Positions 17,707 to 27,754 are shown, counted from the stretch's first letter. The stretch: DNA of 64,000 nt from an uncultured Flavobacteriaceae bacterium (GCA_947494715.1 CANLWG010000003.1:124001-188000), one strand, 5' to 3'. The notes: generated from the sequence alone by a model not told the origin. Numbers and translations: made by a program.

Positions 17707-18111
17707 TTATTCCAAATTGGGTTTCCCACGACCCGCTTTTTTCTGCGCGGTAATTTTTTTGGTCTTTAGCCTTTTTTCCACCGAAGTTTTGGAAGGCTTT
17801 GTTCTTTTTCTTTTTTTAGGGGCTTTTAATGCGGATTCTATGATATCCAAAAAACGAAGAATTGCAAGCTCTTTATTCTTATGCTGACTTCGGGTCGCAT
17901 CACATTGCAAAAGCAACAAACCATCGTTGGTCAATCGAGGTTTCAGTTTATGTAATAGGCGTTCCTTTTCCATATCCAAAAAAGCTGAAGAACGTATCAG
18001 ATCAAAAGTCAATTCAATTTTTGTGGAGACCTTGTTCACATGCTGTCCACCGGCACCACTACTGCGAACGGCCTTAAATTGAAGTTCCCTTATAAGTTGC
18101 CCCTTATCCAT
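17707..18111 (-). CDS. arfB: Peptidyl-tRNA hydrolase ArfB-like ribosome rescue factor
   Basis: 134 residues. Rescues ribosomes stalled without a stop codon by hydrolysing peptidyl-tRNA. The catalytic GGQ is at residues 21-23 in RSSGAGGQHVNKVSTKIEL. The C-terminal tail from about residue 95 is very basic (KKRKRTKPSKTSVEKRLKTKK), as needed to sit in the empty mRNA channel. Length agrees with ArfB/YaeJ. It begins 5 bp after the ABC ATPase stop and probably shares its mRNA. Confidence 0.9.
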   Translation of the reverse strand: MDKGQLIRELQFKAVRSSGAGGQHVNKVSTKIELTFDLIRSSAFLDMEKERLLHKLKPRLTNDGLLLLQCDATRSQHKNKELAILRFLDIIESALKAPKKRKRTKPSKTSVEKRLKTKKITAQKKAGRGKPNLE

Positions 18112-18116
18112 GAAGA

Positions 18117-19091
18117 CTAGATGTTTAACCGCTGATTTATGGTCTCTATGGAGATATTCAGAAAAACGTTCTTTCCATCTTCCAAAGCAGAATGATGGTT
18201 GAAGTAAATGTTTTGTTCTTCATAAGTTCCTACGATCATATAATGGCCTCCCATATAATACGATGCTTTTACGACGACTTCCAAACCTGATTTTTCCGAA
18301 ACCTTGAACTCATGGGCATAGACTATAATACGGCGTTTGGTATCCGCATACGATTTAATGACATTGATCGGGATTCTATTGGCCTCACCGAACAATGAAG
18401 CAATGTACAGATCTTTTGGGTGCTCGTACAAGTTTTTTGGCGTATCCTTGGCGATAATCTTTCGGTCTTTTAATACAATTACCCGATCGGCAAAGGGTAG
18501 CATATCATTATGATCATGAGTCGCCGTTAAAACGGTAATGCCTTCTTTTTTTAAAAAGGAGAACAAATTCCTCCTCAAGGTGTTTTTCCTAAAATTATCA
18601 ATATGGCCGAAGGGCTCATCCAGTAAAAGAATTTGGGGCTGTTGCGCTAACACTCTCGCCAAGGCTACCCGTTGTTGTTGCCCTCCACTTAAATAACGTA
18701 CTTTGGTCTGTGCCAAATCGGTCATTTCTATCATGTCCAAAAGTTCTTCGGTGCGGGCTTTGAGTTCTTCAGGCTCAAAAACGGAAAGGTGTTGACTTAT
18801 ATTTTCAAAAACGGTCGTATAGGGCATCAGGTCAAAATCCTGGGCCAGATACTTCATATACGGCTCGCCTGGAACCAGATTATACAATGGTCCCATTATC
18901 TGGTTTTCATCCCAATAGACCTCTCCTACCTTAATGTGCAGAAGGCCATAAATAATTTTGAGCAAGGTGCTTTTTCCACAACCACTTTCCCCAATAATGG
19001 AAACATGTTCGCCTTTGGAGACTTTCAGGTTTATGTCCTCCAACACCGATGTTTCGTCATAGGCAAATGAAACGTGATCTACTTGAAGCAT
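18117..19091 (-). CDS. ABC transporter ATP-binding protein with C-terminal TOBE-like domain
   Basis: 324 residues from the ATG giving MLQVDHVSF. Nucleotide-binding domain: Walker A GESGCGKST, signature YLSGGQQQRVALARVL, Walker B ILLLDEPFGHID, H-loop TATHDHND. After residue 220 a smaller beta-rich region (IPINVIKSYADTKRRIIVYAHEF...) resembles the TOBE regulatory domain of PotA/CysA-type importer ATPases. No permease or binding protein is adjacent, so it serves a transporter encoded elsewhere or has a regulatory role. The longer open frame adds nine residues before a conserved start and was not used. It is directly followed by arfB. Confidence 0.87.
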   Translation of the reverse strand: MLQVDHVSFAYDETSVLEDINLKVSKGEHVSIIGESGCGKSTLLKIIYGLLHIKVGEVYWDENQIMGPLYNLVPGEPYMKYLAQDFDLMPYTTVFENISQHLSVFEPEELKARTEELLDMIEMTDLAQTKVRYLSGGQQQRVALARVLAQQPQILLLDEPFGHIDNFRKNTLRRNLFSFLKKEGITVLTATHDHNDMLPFADRVIVLKDRKIIAKDTPKNLYEHPKDLYIASLFGEANRIPINVIKSYADTKRRIIVYAHEFKVSEKSGLEVVVKASYYMGGHYMIVGTYEEQNIYFNHHSALEDGKNVFLNISIETINQRLNI

Positions 19092-19117
19092 ATAAAGTGT
19101 TGTTCTAGGGAAAATCA

Positions 19118-19149
19118 AAAATCCGTCCCTAAATTAAGAAACGGATTTT
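19118..19149 (-). terminator. Intrinsic terminator after prolyl oligopeptidase
   Basis: AAAATCCGT (19118-19126) and ACGGATTTT (19141-19149) form a 9-bp stem; on the minus strand the second arm runs into a T-rich tract. It lies between the peptidase stop (19177) and the ABC ATPase start (19091). Confidence 0.6.
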
Positions 19150-19176
19150 CCAATAAAATATTGATAGTGGCCGCTA

Positions 19177-21330
19177 TTAATCCTTAAATTCTTTAAGCAC
19201 GGTTTGGTTGGGCAGTTCCTCAAAGCCCATATTGTAAAGGGTGAATCCAAAAATATCGGCATATTGTTCAATGGTCTTACTGATTGGAGTACCCGCACCG
19301 TGCCCCGCGTCGGTCTCTATCCGAATCAATGTAGGATTTTCCCCAGTTTGTTTTTCCTGTAGCTCCGCCGCAAATTTAAAACTATGGGCGGGTACCACAC
19401 GGTCATCATGGTCCCCGGTAGTAATCAAAGTGGCCGGATATTCCGTGCCTTCCTTTACATTGTGTAAAGGCGAATAGCCTTTTAAATAAGCGAACATTTC
19501 CTTACTTTCCTCGGCAGTGCCATAATCACAGGCCCATCCGGCACCAGCTGTAAATGTATGATAGCGAAGCATGTCCAAGACCCCAACGGCCGGGAGCGAT
19601 ACCTGCATCAAATCTGGTCGTTGGGTCATGATCGCCCCCACCAAAAGCCCTCCATTGGAACCACCTCTGATGGCCAAATATTCTTTGGAAGTGTAATTGT
19701 TGTCAATGAGATATTCCGCGGCCGCTATGAAGTCATCAAACACATTTTGCTTTTTCATTTTAGTGCCGGCAATGTGCCATTTTTTGCCATACTCTCCTCC
19801 TCCACGGAGATTGGGCACCGCATAGATGCCCCCCTGTTCCATCCATATGGCGTTGGCAATGCTGAACGAAGGAGTTAAGCTAATGTTGAATCCACCATAA
19901 CCATAAAGTATGGTCGGGTTTTTTCCGTTGAGTTCAATTCCTTTTTTATGGGTAATGATCATAGGTACTTTAGTACCGTCCTTTGAAGCATAGAAAACTT
20001 GGTTGGATTCATAGTCTGAAGGGTTAAAACCAATTTCCGGTTTCCAGTACTGCTCATATTTTCCGGTGTCCACATTATATTTATAGGATGAACCGGGAGT
20101 ATTATAGTTGGTAAAGGAAAAATAGAATTCCTTGTCTTCTTTCTTGCCTCCAAATCCACTGGCACTGCCTAGATCAGGGAGTTCTACTTCACGGATTAGG
20201 TTTCCATCGTAATCGTACTGCAAAACCTTTGAGATGGCATCCACCATATATTCGGTAAAGAAAAACCCGCCTCCGGTACCGGCAGTCAGCACATTTTCTG
20301 TTTCTGGGATAAAGTCTTTCCAGTTGTTTGGAACTGGGTTGGCCGCATCCGTCACCACAATTTTTTTATTAGGGGCATTCCGGTTAGTGACCAAATACAA
20401 TTGGGTTCCCACATTTTCAATTACATTGGTATCCGATTCTGTATCACTTAGCACAGTGACCAATTTGGAAGTATGATCCGTCAAATCTTTTAAATACAAC
20501 TTATTGCCCGAAGTCGAGGTCGAAGCGGAAATAAAAAGATAACGCTCATCTTCGGAAAGATAACCCCCTACATAACGATGTTTTTGTTCCGATGTTCCGC
20601 CGAAAACAATTTTATCTTCAGCTTGCGGAGTGCCCAATTTGTGATAATATAATTTGTGTTGATCGGTTTTGGCAGAAAGCTCACTGCCTTTGGGCTTGTC
20701 ATAGCTGGAATAGAAAAAGCCGTCATTGCCTTTCCAGGAAATACCGCTGAATTTGATATCCGCCAGGGTATCCTCTACAATTTCCTTGGTTTCCGTATTA
20801 ATTACTATCCCTTTACGCCAGTCGCTCCCTCCTTCGGAAATAAGGTATGCCGCCTTTGAACCATCTTTGGTGAAACTTAGCCCCATTAACGAAGTGGTAC
20901 CATCTTCGGAAAAGGTATTTGGGTCTAGAAAAACCTCTTCCCCTCCACCTTCTTTTTTACGATAGACCACATATTGATTCTGTAACCCATCATTCTTATA
21001 GAAGTAGATATAATCACCTTCTTTAAAGGGGGAGCCCAACTTTTCATAATTCCAAAGCTTTTCAAGACGGTTTTTAAGGTCATCCCGAAAAGGGATACTA
21101 TCCAAATAACCATAGGTAGTTTTGTTTTGGGTCCTTACCCAGGCCTCGGTTTCCTCACTCCGGTCGTCTTCCAACCAACGGTAGGAATCCCTAACGTCGG
21201 TTCCAAAGTAAGTATCTACGGTATCGACTTTTTTGGTGATGGGATAATTCACAATAATGGGGTTTCTCTCTTTTTTGGTTTTACAAGCGGCAAAGATAAG
21301 CACTACCAAAAAGATGCTGATTTTTCTCAT
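19177..21330 (-). CDS. Prolyl oligopeptidase (S9A), exported lipoprotein
   Basis: 717 residues. Serine peptidase that cuts peptides after proline. The signal peptide has a lipobox (LIFAAC, cysteine 16). An N-terminal seven-bladed propeller spans about residues 80-440, and the alpha/beta hydrolase domain starts near [17 protein letters not shown]. The catalytic Ser is S558 in RGGSNGGLL, the Asp is in [10 protein letters not shown] (about 642) and the His is H677 in DAGHGAG. Length is standard. The envelope location suggests breakdown of proline-rich peptides outside the cytoplasm. It lies downstream of asd on the same strand with a 183-bp gap. Confidence 0.93.
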   Translation of the reverse strand: MRKISIFLVVLIFAACKTKKERNPIIVNYPITKKVDTVDTYFGTDVRDSYRWLEDDRSEETEAWVRTQNKTTYGYLDSIPFRDDLKNRLEKLWNYEKLGSPFKEGDYIYFYKNDGLQNQYVVYRKKEGGGEEVFLDPNTFSEDGTTSLMGLSFTKDGSKAAYLISEGGSDWRKGIVINTETKEIVEDTLADIKFSGISWKGNDGFFYSSYDKPKGSELSAKTDQHKLYYHKLGTPQAEDKIVFGGTSEQKHRYVGGYLSEDERYLFISASTSTSGNKLYLKDLTDHTSKLVTVLSDTESDTNVIENVGTQLYLVTNRNAPNKKIVVTDAANPVPNNWKDFIPETENVLTAGTGGGFFFTEYMVDAISKVLQYDYDGNLIREVELPDLGSASGFGGKKEDKEFYFSFTNYNTPGSSYKYNVDTGKYEQYWKPEIGFNPSDYESNQVFYASKDGTKVPMIITHKKGIELNGKNPTILYGYGGFNISLTPSFSIANAIWMEQGGIYAVPNLRGGGEYGKKWHIAGTKMKKQNVFDDFIAAAEYLIDNNYTSKEYLAIRGGSNGGLLVGAIMTQRPDLMQVSLPAVGVLDMLRYHTFTAGAGWACDYGTAEESKEMFAYLKGYSPLHNVKEGTEYPATLITTGDHDDRVVPAHSFKFAAELQEKQTGENPTLIRIETDAGHGAGTPISKTIEQYADIFGFTLYNMGFEELPNQTVLKEFKD

Positions 21331-21513
21331 GCCAATTAGAATTAAATCTGATAAAAATATCTCAAAAGGACATGAAATTAGTAGATTAAGGAAGATTTAA
21401 CTTTTTTAAAGAGCGAGGGTGTGCAAAAAAATAAAATAAGCGGTCACTACAAACCTACTTACCATCCTCCAAGTTAGGCTGAATAGAAGTAAAATAGCGG
21501 TAATTTTCGATAA

Positions 21514-22503
21514 CTATACCAACGTATTCTCCACTAAATATTCCGCAATTTGAACGGCATTGGTCGCCGCTCCTTTTCTAAGGTTGTCTGATACGATCCA
21601 CATGTTCAATGTATTGCGCTGGGTTTCGTCCCTACGGATACGGCCCACAAAAACTTCGTCCTTATCATGTGCGTAAATGGGCATAGGATAGGTATTGGTA
21701 TCCGGGTTGTCCTGTACCGTGACTCCTGGAGTTTCGTTCAATAATTTTCGGACTTCATTAAGTTCAAAATCGTTCTCGAATTCCACGTTTACGGATTCCG
21801 AATGCCCTCCAGCAGTGGGTATACGTACAGCCGTAGCACTTACCGAGAATGTACGGTCGTTCAATATTTTTTGTGGTTCACGGGCCAGTTTCATTTCCTC
21901 TTTGGTATAACCGTTTTCCATAAAAACATCGCAATGTGGCAATGCATTTCTATTAATGGGATAGGGATAGGCCATTTCGCCTTGAACCCCGGCCATTTCG
22001 TTTTCCAACTGTTTTACGGCTTTTACACCTGTTCCCGATACCGATTGATAGGTTGAGACTACCACCCGTTTCATCCGATATCTCTTGTGCAAGGGTGCGA
22101 GTGCCATAACCATTTGGATGGTGGAACAATTGGGATTGGCAATGATTTTGTCCGTTGCCTTCAATTCATGGGCATTGATTTCGGGAACTACCAGCTTTTT
22201 GGTTGGATCCATACGCCAAGCAGAAGAATTGTCCACAACCGTAGTACCGACCTCGGCGAATTTTGGAGCCCATTCCAAAGAGGTATCTCCACCTGCCGAG
22301 AAAATAGCAATGTCTGGTTTTGCAATTACGGCATCGTCAAGGCCTATAACCGTATGCTCCTCTCCTTTGAAGGTCAATTTTTTACCTATGGAGCGTTCCG
22401 AAGCTACCAATAACAATTCAGATATAGGGAAATTACGTTCCGCCAATACCTTTAACATCACTTCGCCAACCATTCCCGTGGCACCTACTACAGCTACTTT
22501 CAT
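21514..22503 (-). CDS. asd: Aspartate-semialdehyde dehydrogenase
   Basis: 329 residues. Makes aspartate semialdehyde, the branch point to lysine/diaminopimelate, threonine and methionine. N-terminal NADP-binding GATGMVGEVML, catalytic cysteine C126 in IANPNCSTIQMV, and the histidine in PTAGGHSESVNVEF. The start at 22503 is chosen because the Rossmann strand MKVAVVGATG must be N-terminal; the open frame extends 51 bp further. A terminator for mscL lies upstream, so asd has its own promoter. Confidence 0.95.
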   Translation of the reverse strand: MKVAVVGATGMVGEVMLKVLAERNFPISELLLVASERSIGKKLTFKGEEHTVIGLDDAVIAKPDIAIFSAGGDTSLEWAPKFAEVGTTVVDNSSAWRMDPTKKLVVPEINAHELKATDKIIANPNCSTIQMVMALAPLHKRYRMKRVVVSTYQSVSGTGVKAVKQLENEMAGVQGEMAYPYPINRNALPHCDVFMENGYTKEEMKLAREPQKILNDRTFSVSATAVRIPTAGGHSESVNVEFENDFELNEVRKLLNETPGVTVQDNPDTNTYPMPIYAHDKDEVFVGRIRRDETQRNTLNMWIVSDNLRKGAATNAVQIAEYLVENTLV

Positions 22504-22622
22504 TACCTGTGAATTTGGAATGGCAAATGTACTCCATGAACCCGGACTGTACAAATGGACCAGAGCGAATTTAAGAAATATAACAAAATGTTATAAAATG
22601 AATTTCATTTTGAGAAAAAGAA

Positions 22623-22645
22623 AACCCCTGTGTTAGCAGGGGTTA
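22623..22645 (-). terminator. Intrinsic terminator after mscL
   Basis: AACCCCTG and CAGGGGTT pair around TGTTAG; reading on the minus strand, the stem is followed by TTTCTTTTT. It lies 51 bp after the mscL stop. Confidence 0.8.
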
Positions 22646-22695
22646 ATGATTTTTAATTGTGATGTAGCGGATAGCCTTTGAACAAGGCTTATGCT

Positions 22696-23100
22696 TTATT
22701 GCTTTTTTAACAAATCCCGGATTTCGGCCAAGAGCTCTTCTTGGGTAGGTCCTGATGGAGCGGGTTCCGGTTTTGGCGCCCGTACCTTGTTATATGATTT
22801 TACGATCATGAACAGGACAAAACCTACAATGATCAAATTGATGATCGTGTTTATCCAAGCTCCATAGCGGATGGCACTTTCAGGTTTTTCTACAGTTCCA
22901 TCGGCTGCCATTACAGCTTCGGAAAGTATAACTTTCATATCCGCAAAATCCATTCCGCCGGCAAAATGACCTACAATGGGCATCATAATGTCATTGACAA
23001 ATCCGCTTACGACAAGCCCAACGGCTCCTGCCAATATAACGGCCACGGCCAAATCTATGACGTTCCCCGTCATGATAAAATTCTTAAATTCTTTCCACAT
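22696..23100 (-). CDS. mscL: Large-conductance mechanosensitive channel
   Basis: 134 residues. Opens under membrane tension to release solutes in osmotic downshock. The N-terminal FKNFIMTGNVIDLAVAVILAGAVGLVVSGFVNDIMMPIVG holds the amphipathic helix and pore-lining TM1; TM2 is INTIINLIIVGFVLFMIVKSYN; the C-terminal helix (EELLAEIRDLLKK) is complete. A plausible -7-like TATATTGC lies in the 85-bp spacer shared with alr, upstream on the minus strand. Confidence 0.96.
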   Translation of the reverse strand: MWKEFKNFIMTGNVIDLAVAVILAGAVGLVVSGFVNDIMMPIVGHFAGGMDFADMKVILSEAVMAADGTVEKPESAIRYGAWINTIINLIIVGFVLFMIVKSYNKVRAPKPEPAPSGPTQEELLAEIRDLLKKQ

Positions 23101-23185
23101 GGTTTTAGTGTTTTAGTTACTATTTGTTTGTGCTTGTCCGCAATATAACCAAAAAAATAATGTTAACGAAACGTTAATTATCAAA

Positions 23186-24295
23186 TCAATCGCCAACGAA
23201 AACACGCTTTACCCTATGGGAAATACTCGTTAAAAGTTCGTAGGAAATGGTATTTGCCGTAGAAGCAAATTCCTCGGCAGTCGGATTTTCCCCAAAAATG
23301 ATGACCTCATCCCCTTCTCGACAATCAATTCCAGTAATGTCTATCATAATCATGTCCATACAGACATTTCCAATTATAGGTGCCTTTTTTTCGTGTACCG
23401 TTACGTATGTACTTCCTTTACCGTACTGTCTGCCAATCCCGTCAGCGTGCCCCAAAGGAAGTGTAGCCGTAACCCGGTATCCATCCGATGTAAAGGCCCT
23501 ATTGTATCCTACGGTTTCATTGGGTTCTACTTTATGGATTTGCGAAATAATGGTCTTAAGACAAGCTACGGGTCTCAATTGGGCATCGATATTCTTTTCA
23601 TTTCCATAACCGTACAAACCTATTCCGCTACGGACCATATCCAATTGGGATTCAAGATAATTGATGATACCCGAAGTATTCAGTAGATGCTTAAAAGGTG
23701 AATAATCCAATTTTTCATCTACCTCGGCGGCAATTTTTTGAAACGTATTGATTTGGCCGTGGGTAAAAGTTGCTTCCTCCAAATCCTCGGATGCCGCCAA
23801 ATGTGAGAAAATAGAAACTATTTTGATTTCGTTCCGTCCGGCCAATTGCTCAACAATATAATCCACATCGTTCTCCCAAAATCCCAAGCGATTTAGGCCT
23901 GTATTGAATTTAATATGTACAGGATAATCCTTTTGCTCATGTTTTTTGGCAACTTCAAGAAAATCCCTGAGAATTTTTGGGGCGTACAAATTGGGTTCCA
24001 GACCTCGGTGTATCAGTGTTCTAAAATTTGAGGGCTGAGGATGTAGCACAAGAATAGGGGTCTGTATGCCTGCATCACGTAAGGCCACGCCTTCGTTTAC
24101 ATAGGCAACCGCAAAATAGTCCACACCCAGACCTTCCAGTTTTTGGGAAATTTTTGTTGCATCACTGCCGTAGGCAAATGCTTTTACCACTGCCAGGAAT
24201 TTTGTGGCCGGCCGTAATCGGGATTTTAAATAACGATAATTGTGCTCAAGTGCACCCAAATCGATTTCAAGAATGGTTTCGTTGGTTTTAGGCAT
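23186..24295 (-). CDS. alr: Alanine racemase
   Basis: 369 residues. PLP enzyme giving D-alanine for peptidoglycan. PLP lysine K38 is in FLAVVKAFAYGSD (usual form VVKANAYGHG; Asn to Phe and His to Ser here), the second catalytic tyrosine is in VGYNRAFTSDG. It begins 8 bp inside the end of tdk, so the two are co-translated. Length is standard for the catalytic protein without the MurF fusion found in some Bacteroidota. Confidence 0.93.
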   Translation of the reverse strand: MPKTNETILEIDLGALEHNYRYLKSRLRPATKFLAVVKAFAYGSDATKISQKLEGLGVDYFAVAYVNEGVALRDAGIQTPILVLHPQPSNFRTLIHRGLEPNLYAPKILRDFLEVAKKHEQKDYPVHIKFNTGLNRLGFWENDVDYIVEQLAGRNEIKIVSIFSHLAASEDLEEATFTHGQINTFQKIAAEVDEKLDYSPFKHLLNTSGIINYLESQLDMVRSGIGLYGYGNEKNIDAQLRPVACLKTIISQIHKVEPNETVGYNRAFTSDGYRVTATLPLGHADGIGRQYGKGSTYVTVHEKKAPIIGNVCMDMIMIDITGIDCREGDEVIIFGENPTAEEFASTANTISYELLTSISHRVKRVFVGD

Positions 24296-24932
24296 TAGGA
24301 CTTTTGGAGTTTGACGGGAGCTCTTCGACTTCTACATCCATCTTTTTTATCTTTTCCCGTAACTTCGCCTTAAAAAAAGCGGCCCTGCTCAGGGGTTCGT
24401 ATTCTTCGGTTTCTCCGAGCATGACCAAATCATCGTTATTCGATTTCCGAAAACTATAATTCGCCAGGTTTCCGGTACGGGTACAGATGGCGTGTACTTT
24501 GGTCACATATTCCGCAGTGGCCATTAATGCGGGCATTGGCCCAAAAGGGTTTCCTTTAAAATCCATATCCAATCCGGCCACCACCACCCGAACGCCCTTG
24601 TTGGCCAAATCGTTGCAAACCGTCACTATTTCATCATCAAAGAACTGGGCTTCATCAATTCCGATAACATCACAGGTATCTGCCAAAATACGAATATTTG
24701 CCGCTGCAGGTACAGACGTGGAACGGATTTCATTGGCATCATGGGAAATTACCTTATCCTCATGATACCGATTATCCACTATAGGTTTAAATATTTCTAC
24801 CTTGAGTTTGGCAAACTTTGCGCGCTTTAATCTACGGATAAGTTCCTCGGTCTTACCAGAAAACATGGAGCCGCAGATGACCTCTATCCAGCCGAATTGT
24901 TCCTTGTTATTAACGGTATTTTCGAGAAACAT
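24288..24932 (-). CDS. tdk: Thymidine kinase
   Basis: 214 residues. Phosphorylates thymidine for salvage. Walker A GSMFSGKTEELIRR, Walker B-like VIGIDEAQFFDD and lasso/substrate region FRKSNNDDLVMLGETEEYEPLSR. The zinc ribbon of type II thymidine kinases normally has two CxxC pairs; here the stretch reads ICTRTGNLANYSFR with only one cysteine, as I believe is usual in Flavobacteriaceae, so the zinc site is likely lost. It overlaps alr by 8 bp and is first in the operon. Confidence 0.93.
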   Translation of the reverse strand: MFLENTVNNKEQFGWIEVICGSMFSGKTEELIRRLKRAKFAKLKVEIFKPIVDNRYHEDKVISHDANEIRSTSVPAAANIRILADTCDVIGIDEAQFFDDEIVTVCNDLANKGVRVVVAGLDMDFKGNPFGPMPALMATAEYVTKVHAICTRTGNLANYSFRKSNNDDLVMLGETEEYEPLSRAAFFKAKLREKIKKMDVEVEELPSNSKSPNA

Positions 24933-25037
24933 TTTGTAATTTTAGACGAAAATAAGGGGTTTCTTCGTTCCTAATTATAGGGAGCATTAAAATTACTAAA
25001 AAAGGGACACCTTTTCCGAAAGGATAAAATAAAAGCA

Positions 25038-25727
25038 ATGAAGCGAAAATTGAAGGAGGAATTGCGGAAACTTTCCACGGACATTATTACGTCCAGGGAT
25101 TTAAAGGAAATCACCGATCTCTATGAAGCGGCCAGAAGTCTTTATGAAAAACTTGCGGTATTGAAGTTTATAGATAATGAGCTAAATGATGTGGAAGTAG
25201 ACGTTTCCAAAAACGCGATGGCGACAAAGTTTGAAAAAATGGCAAATGCCGTGCTGAATGCCAATTCATCGGTGCCGGAGAGTAATCCACATAATGAAGA
25301 TATTATGACACCGGGAATAGATACCATAAAGGACATGGTCTCTGAAATGCCCAGTGAGACCCCGGTAGATGAGGTTTTAGCCGAATTTATGGCAAAGCCC
25401 GAACTGGTGAAGAACGATAAGGAACTCTTTATGCCTACCAAAGAGAACGGGGTAAAAAGGGAAACAAGACCAAAGTCCCTAAACGATAAATTTGGGAATA
25501 AGGACATTAAGGTAGACCTTAATAACCGATTGGCTTTTGTTAAACATCTTTTCAATGAAAGTACGGAGGATTTCAATAGGGTTATTTCCCAGCTGAACAC
25601 TATAGATTCTGAGGAACGATCCATTTCCTTTATAAATAATATGGTAAAACCCGATTACAACAATTGGGCGGGAAAAGAGGAGTATGAAGAGCGATTTATG
25701 GTGCTGATCGAACGAAGGTTTTCATAA
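25038..25727 (+). CDS. Uncharacterised protein, conserved-looking C-terminal domain
   Basis: 229 residues; no named family recognised. No signal peptide, so cytosolic. The N-terminal 100 residues are charged helices with coiled-coil character (EELRKLSTDIITSRDLKEITDLYEAARSLYEKLAVLKFI begins such a run). A Pro/Glu/Ser-rich middle links to a C-terminal block (DLNNRLAFVKHLFNESTEDFNRVISQLNT) that looks like a folded, conserved core. It faces away from tdk (105 bp between starts) and ends with a terminator. Confidence 0.72.
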   Translation: MKRKLKEELRKLSTDIITSRDLKEITDLYEAARSLYEKLAVLKFIDNELNDVEVDVSKNAMATKFEKMANAVLNANSSVPESNPHNEDIMTPGIDTIKDMVSEMPSETPVDEVLAEFMAKPELVKNDKELFMPTKENGVKRETRPKSLNDKFGNKDIKVDLNNRLAFVKHLFNESTEDFNRVISQLNTIDSEERSISFINNMVKPDYNNWAGKEEYEERFMVLIERRFS

Positions 25728-25755
25728 AATCCCTTTATAACTATCAAAATAAAAT

Positions 25756-25787
25756 GCCGGAAGTTGTGAAACCAATTTCCGGCTTTT
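25756..25787 (+). terminator. Intrinsic terminator
   Basis: GCCGGAA (25756-25762) and TTCCGGC (25777-25783) pair and are followed by TTTT. It sits between the hypothetical gene and rsmI, only 13 bp before the rsmI start. Confidence 0.7.
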
Positions 25788-25800
25788 GATTTCTTCGCAA

Positions 25801-26472
25801 ATGGGAAAGCTTTATATCGTACCCACGCCGATAGGTAATCTGGAGGATATTACCTTGAGGGCCATCAATATCCTAAAAGAGGTAGATACCATATTGGCCG
25901 AGGATACGCGTACAAGTGGGAAACTGTTGCAACATTATGGCATAACCACCCCAATGCAGTCCCATCACATGCATAACGAGCACAGAACCGTAGATGCTAT
26001 AATTAAGAGGATGGTGACAGGGGAAACCATTGCCCTTATTTCCGATGCGGGTACGCCCGCAATCTCAGATCCAGGGTTTTTATTAACGCGTGCCTGTATT
26101 GAAAAGGGCATTACCGTGGAATGTCTTCCTGGAGCTACAGCATTGGTACCTGCATTGGTGAATAGTGGACTCCCCAACGACAAATTTGTGTTTGAGGGAT
26201 TTCTTCCCGTAAAAAAGGGCCGCCAGACCCGATTAAAGCTTTTGGCCGAGGAATCCCGTACCATGGTATTCTATGAATCGCCCCATAAATTGGTAAAGAC
26301 CTTGGCCCAGTTCGTGGACTATTTTGGAGAAGACCGGCCCGTTTCCGTTTCTAGGGAACTGACTAAAATCTATGAAGAAACTATCAGAGGAACAGCTGAT
26401 GAGGTTTTAGCGTATTATTCTGATAAACCACCTAAGGGCGAAATTGTTATTGTGGTCGCTGGGAAAAAATAA
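25801..26472 (+). CDS. rsmI: 16S rRNA (cytidine 1402-2'-O)-methyltransferase
   Basis: 223 residues. Methylates the ribose of C1402 in the decoding centre. The N-terminal LYIVPTPIGNLEDITLRA and the SAM-binding SDAGTPAISDPGFLL are the family signatures. The ATG at 25801 is used; an upstream TTG at 25786 falls in the terminator's T-run. The protein is shorter than E. coli RsmI because it lacks the C-terminal extension, as in other Bacteroidota. Confidence 0.93.
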   Translation: MGKLYIVPTPIGNLEDITLRAINILKEVDTILAEDTRTSGKLLQHYGITTPMQSHHMHNEHRTVDAIIKRMVTGETIALISDAGTPAISDPGFLLTRACIEKGITVECLPGATALVPALVNSGLPNDKFVFEGFLPVKKGRQTRLKLLAEESRTMVFYESPHKLVKTLAQFVDYFGEDRPVSVSRELTKIYEETIRGTADEVLAYYSDKPPKGEIVIVVAGKK

Positions 26473-26505
26473 TATTTCCGTGAAAATGTTTTCCTCCGAG
26501 TTAAA

Positions 26506-27099
26506 TCAATAAAGGGTAGATTTTCGAAGTCGGCTAAAAGTTTCCGGTTTCATATTCAAATAGGAGGCCAAATATTTTTGAGGAATGATTTTTAGTTCCT
26601 TTGGGCAACGCTGCATAAATTGTATATAACGTTCCTCGGCCGATAAGGTTAGCAACTCCACTTCCCGATACAACCGTCCAATAAGGATGTCCCTAAAAAA
26701 ATGATGCCCCCAAGTCTGAAAATCCGGATAAAGTTCAAAAAGGCTCTGGTAGCTTTCCAAATTGATGGCCAACATTTTGGAGGGCTTTAGGGCTTCTAAA
26801 AAAGTAAATGATGGCGTCTTGAAGATGAAAGAGTCAAAAACTCCGGAGGGACTCCCGGAATAGGAAAACCCCAAAACTACTTTTTCTCCTTTTCCATTTA
26901 GGATATAAAGAGCCTGTACGCCCTCCAATACAAAATAAAAATAGCGTTCGGTATTACCCGCTTCGGTAATGAGTTCCGATCGCTCAAAAGATTTCAAAAC
27001 CCAAAGCGAACGGAATTTTGATTCTTCCTCCGAACCAAAATGGACCTGTGGAAAAAAAAGTTTCAGTTTTTGATAAGTTGTGTCGTCCATGGAACGCAT
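26506..27099 (-). CDS. Crp/Fnr family transcriptional regulator
   Basis: 197 residues. Cyclic-nucleotide-binding fold in residues 20-130 (ITEAGNTERYFYFVLEGVQALY...), then the connecting helix and a C-terminal helix-turn-helix in ERYIQFMQRCPKELKIIPQKYLASYLNMKPETFSRLRK. The QKYLASYLNMKPETFSRLR stretch is the recognition helix. The phosphate-binding arginine/serine pair of true CRP is not evident, so the effector is unknown. It is transcribed in the same direction as the DinB gene upstream (58-bp gap). Confidence 0.86.
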   Translation of the reverse strand: MRSMDDTTYQKLKLFFPQVHFGSEEESKFRSLWVLKSFERSELITEAGNTERYFYFVLEGVQALYILNGKGEKVVLGFSYSGSPSGVFDSFIFKTPSFTFLEALKPSKMLAINLESYQSLFELYPDFQTWGHHFFRDILIGRLYREVELLTLSAEERYIQFMQRCPKELKIIPQKYLASYLNMKPETFSRLRKSTLY

Positions 27100-27157
27100 A
27101 TAACGTATGGACCATAAAAATAGGGCTTACAAAAGGATATATGAACTATAACTCCAA

Positions 27158-27754
27158 TTATGGTATCAAATCCAAGGTTTCCTCAATTTGAATGATATGT
27201 CGCTCCGCATGGCTCAACAAGAACTCAAAACATTCTGGCAAATAAAAGGTAACGATAGGACCTATGGCAGAAGAAATCTTGGTTTTGGAAACTTCTTTTT
27301 GCCGACTCAAAAGAATAGACTGTTTCAAATGACCGTGTAGATGGTTAAATTTTTCAAATACATCATTAATTTGTTCCTGGGTCATGTTGTGGGAAAAGAT
27401 AGGTTCAAATTTACGTAACGTCTTCATTTTCCATTTGCGTTTTCGGTCTTTGGGTCGCTGCGCCGCGATTATTATTTTTTGCCAAGCCCTCGCCTTGAAC
27501 ACTTTATTTCCAGAAGTATGATCGATTGACTTTGCCAAGGCAGCATCCACTTTTTCAACATAAAACATGTATGCAATGTTCAAATGCTCAATAATTTCCA
27601 AAACACTCCAGGCCTTTGGATTTGGGGGTATTGTTAGTCTTGAGGTATCTAATTGACGAAGTTGGTCAATTTTGTTCATCAACAAATTTAAGCGTTGAAT
27701 TTGATCTTCAGGAGTAATCAATAAGGCTGCCATGTATAACGGATTATGTTCCAT
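27158..27754 (-). CDS. DinB-family protein
   Basis: 198 residues with the four-helix DinB/YfiT fold. Three metal-ligand histidines are placed as usual: H57 in WSVLEIIEHLNIAY, and H182 and H186 in LLSHAERHIIQIEE. Family members bind a divalent metal and include thiol-dependent transferases, but the role is unknown here. It probably shares a transcript with the Crp/Fnr gene downstream. Confidence 0.8.
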   Translation of the reverse strand: MEHNPLYMAALLITPEDQIQRLNLLMNKIDQLRQLDTSRLTIPPNPKAWSVLEIIEHLNIAYMFYVEKVDAALAKSIDHTSGNKVFKARAWQKIIIAAQRPKDRKRKWKMKTLRKFEPIFSHNMTQEQINDVFEKFNHLHGHLKQSILLSRQKEVSKTKISSAIGPIVTFYLPECFEFLLSHAERHIIQIEETLDLIP

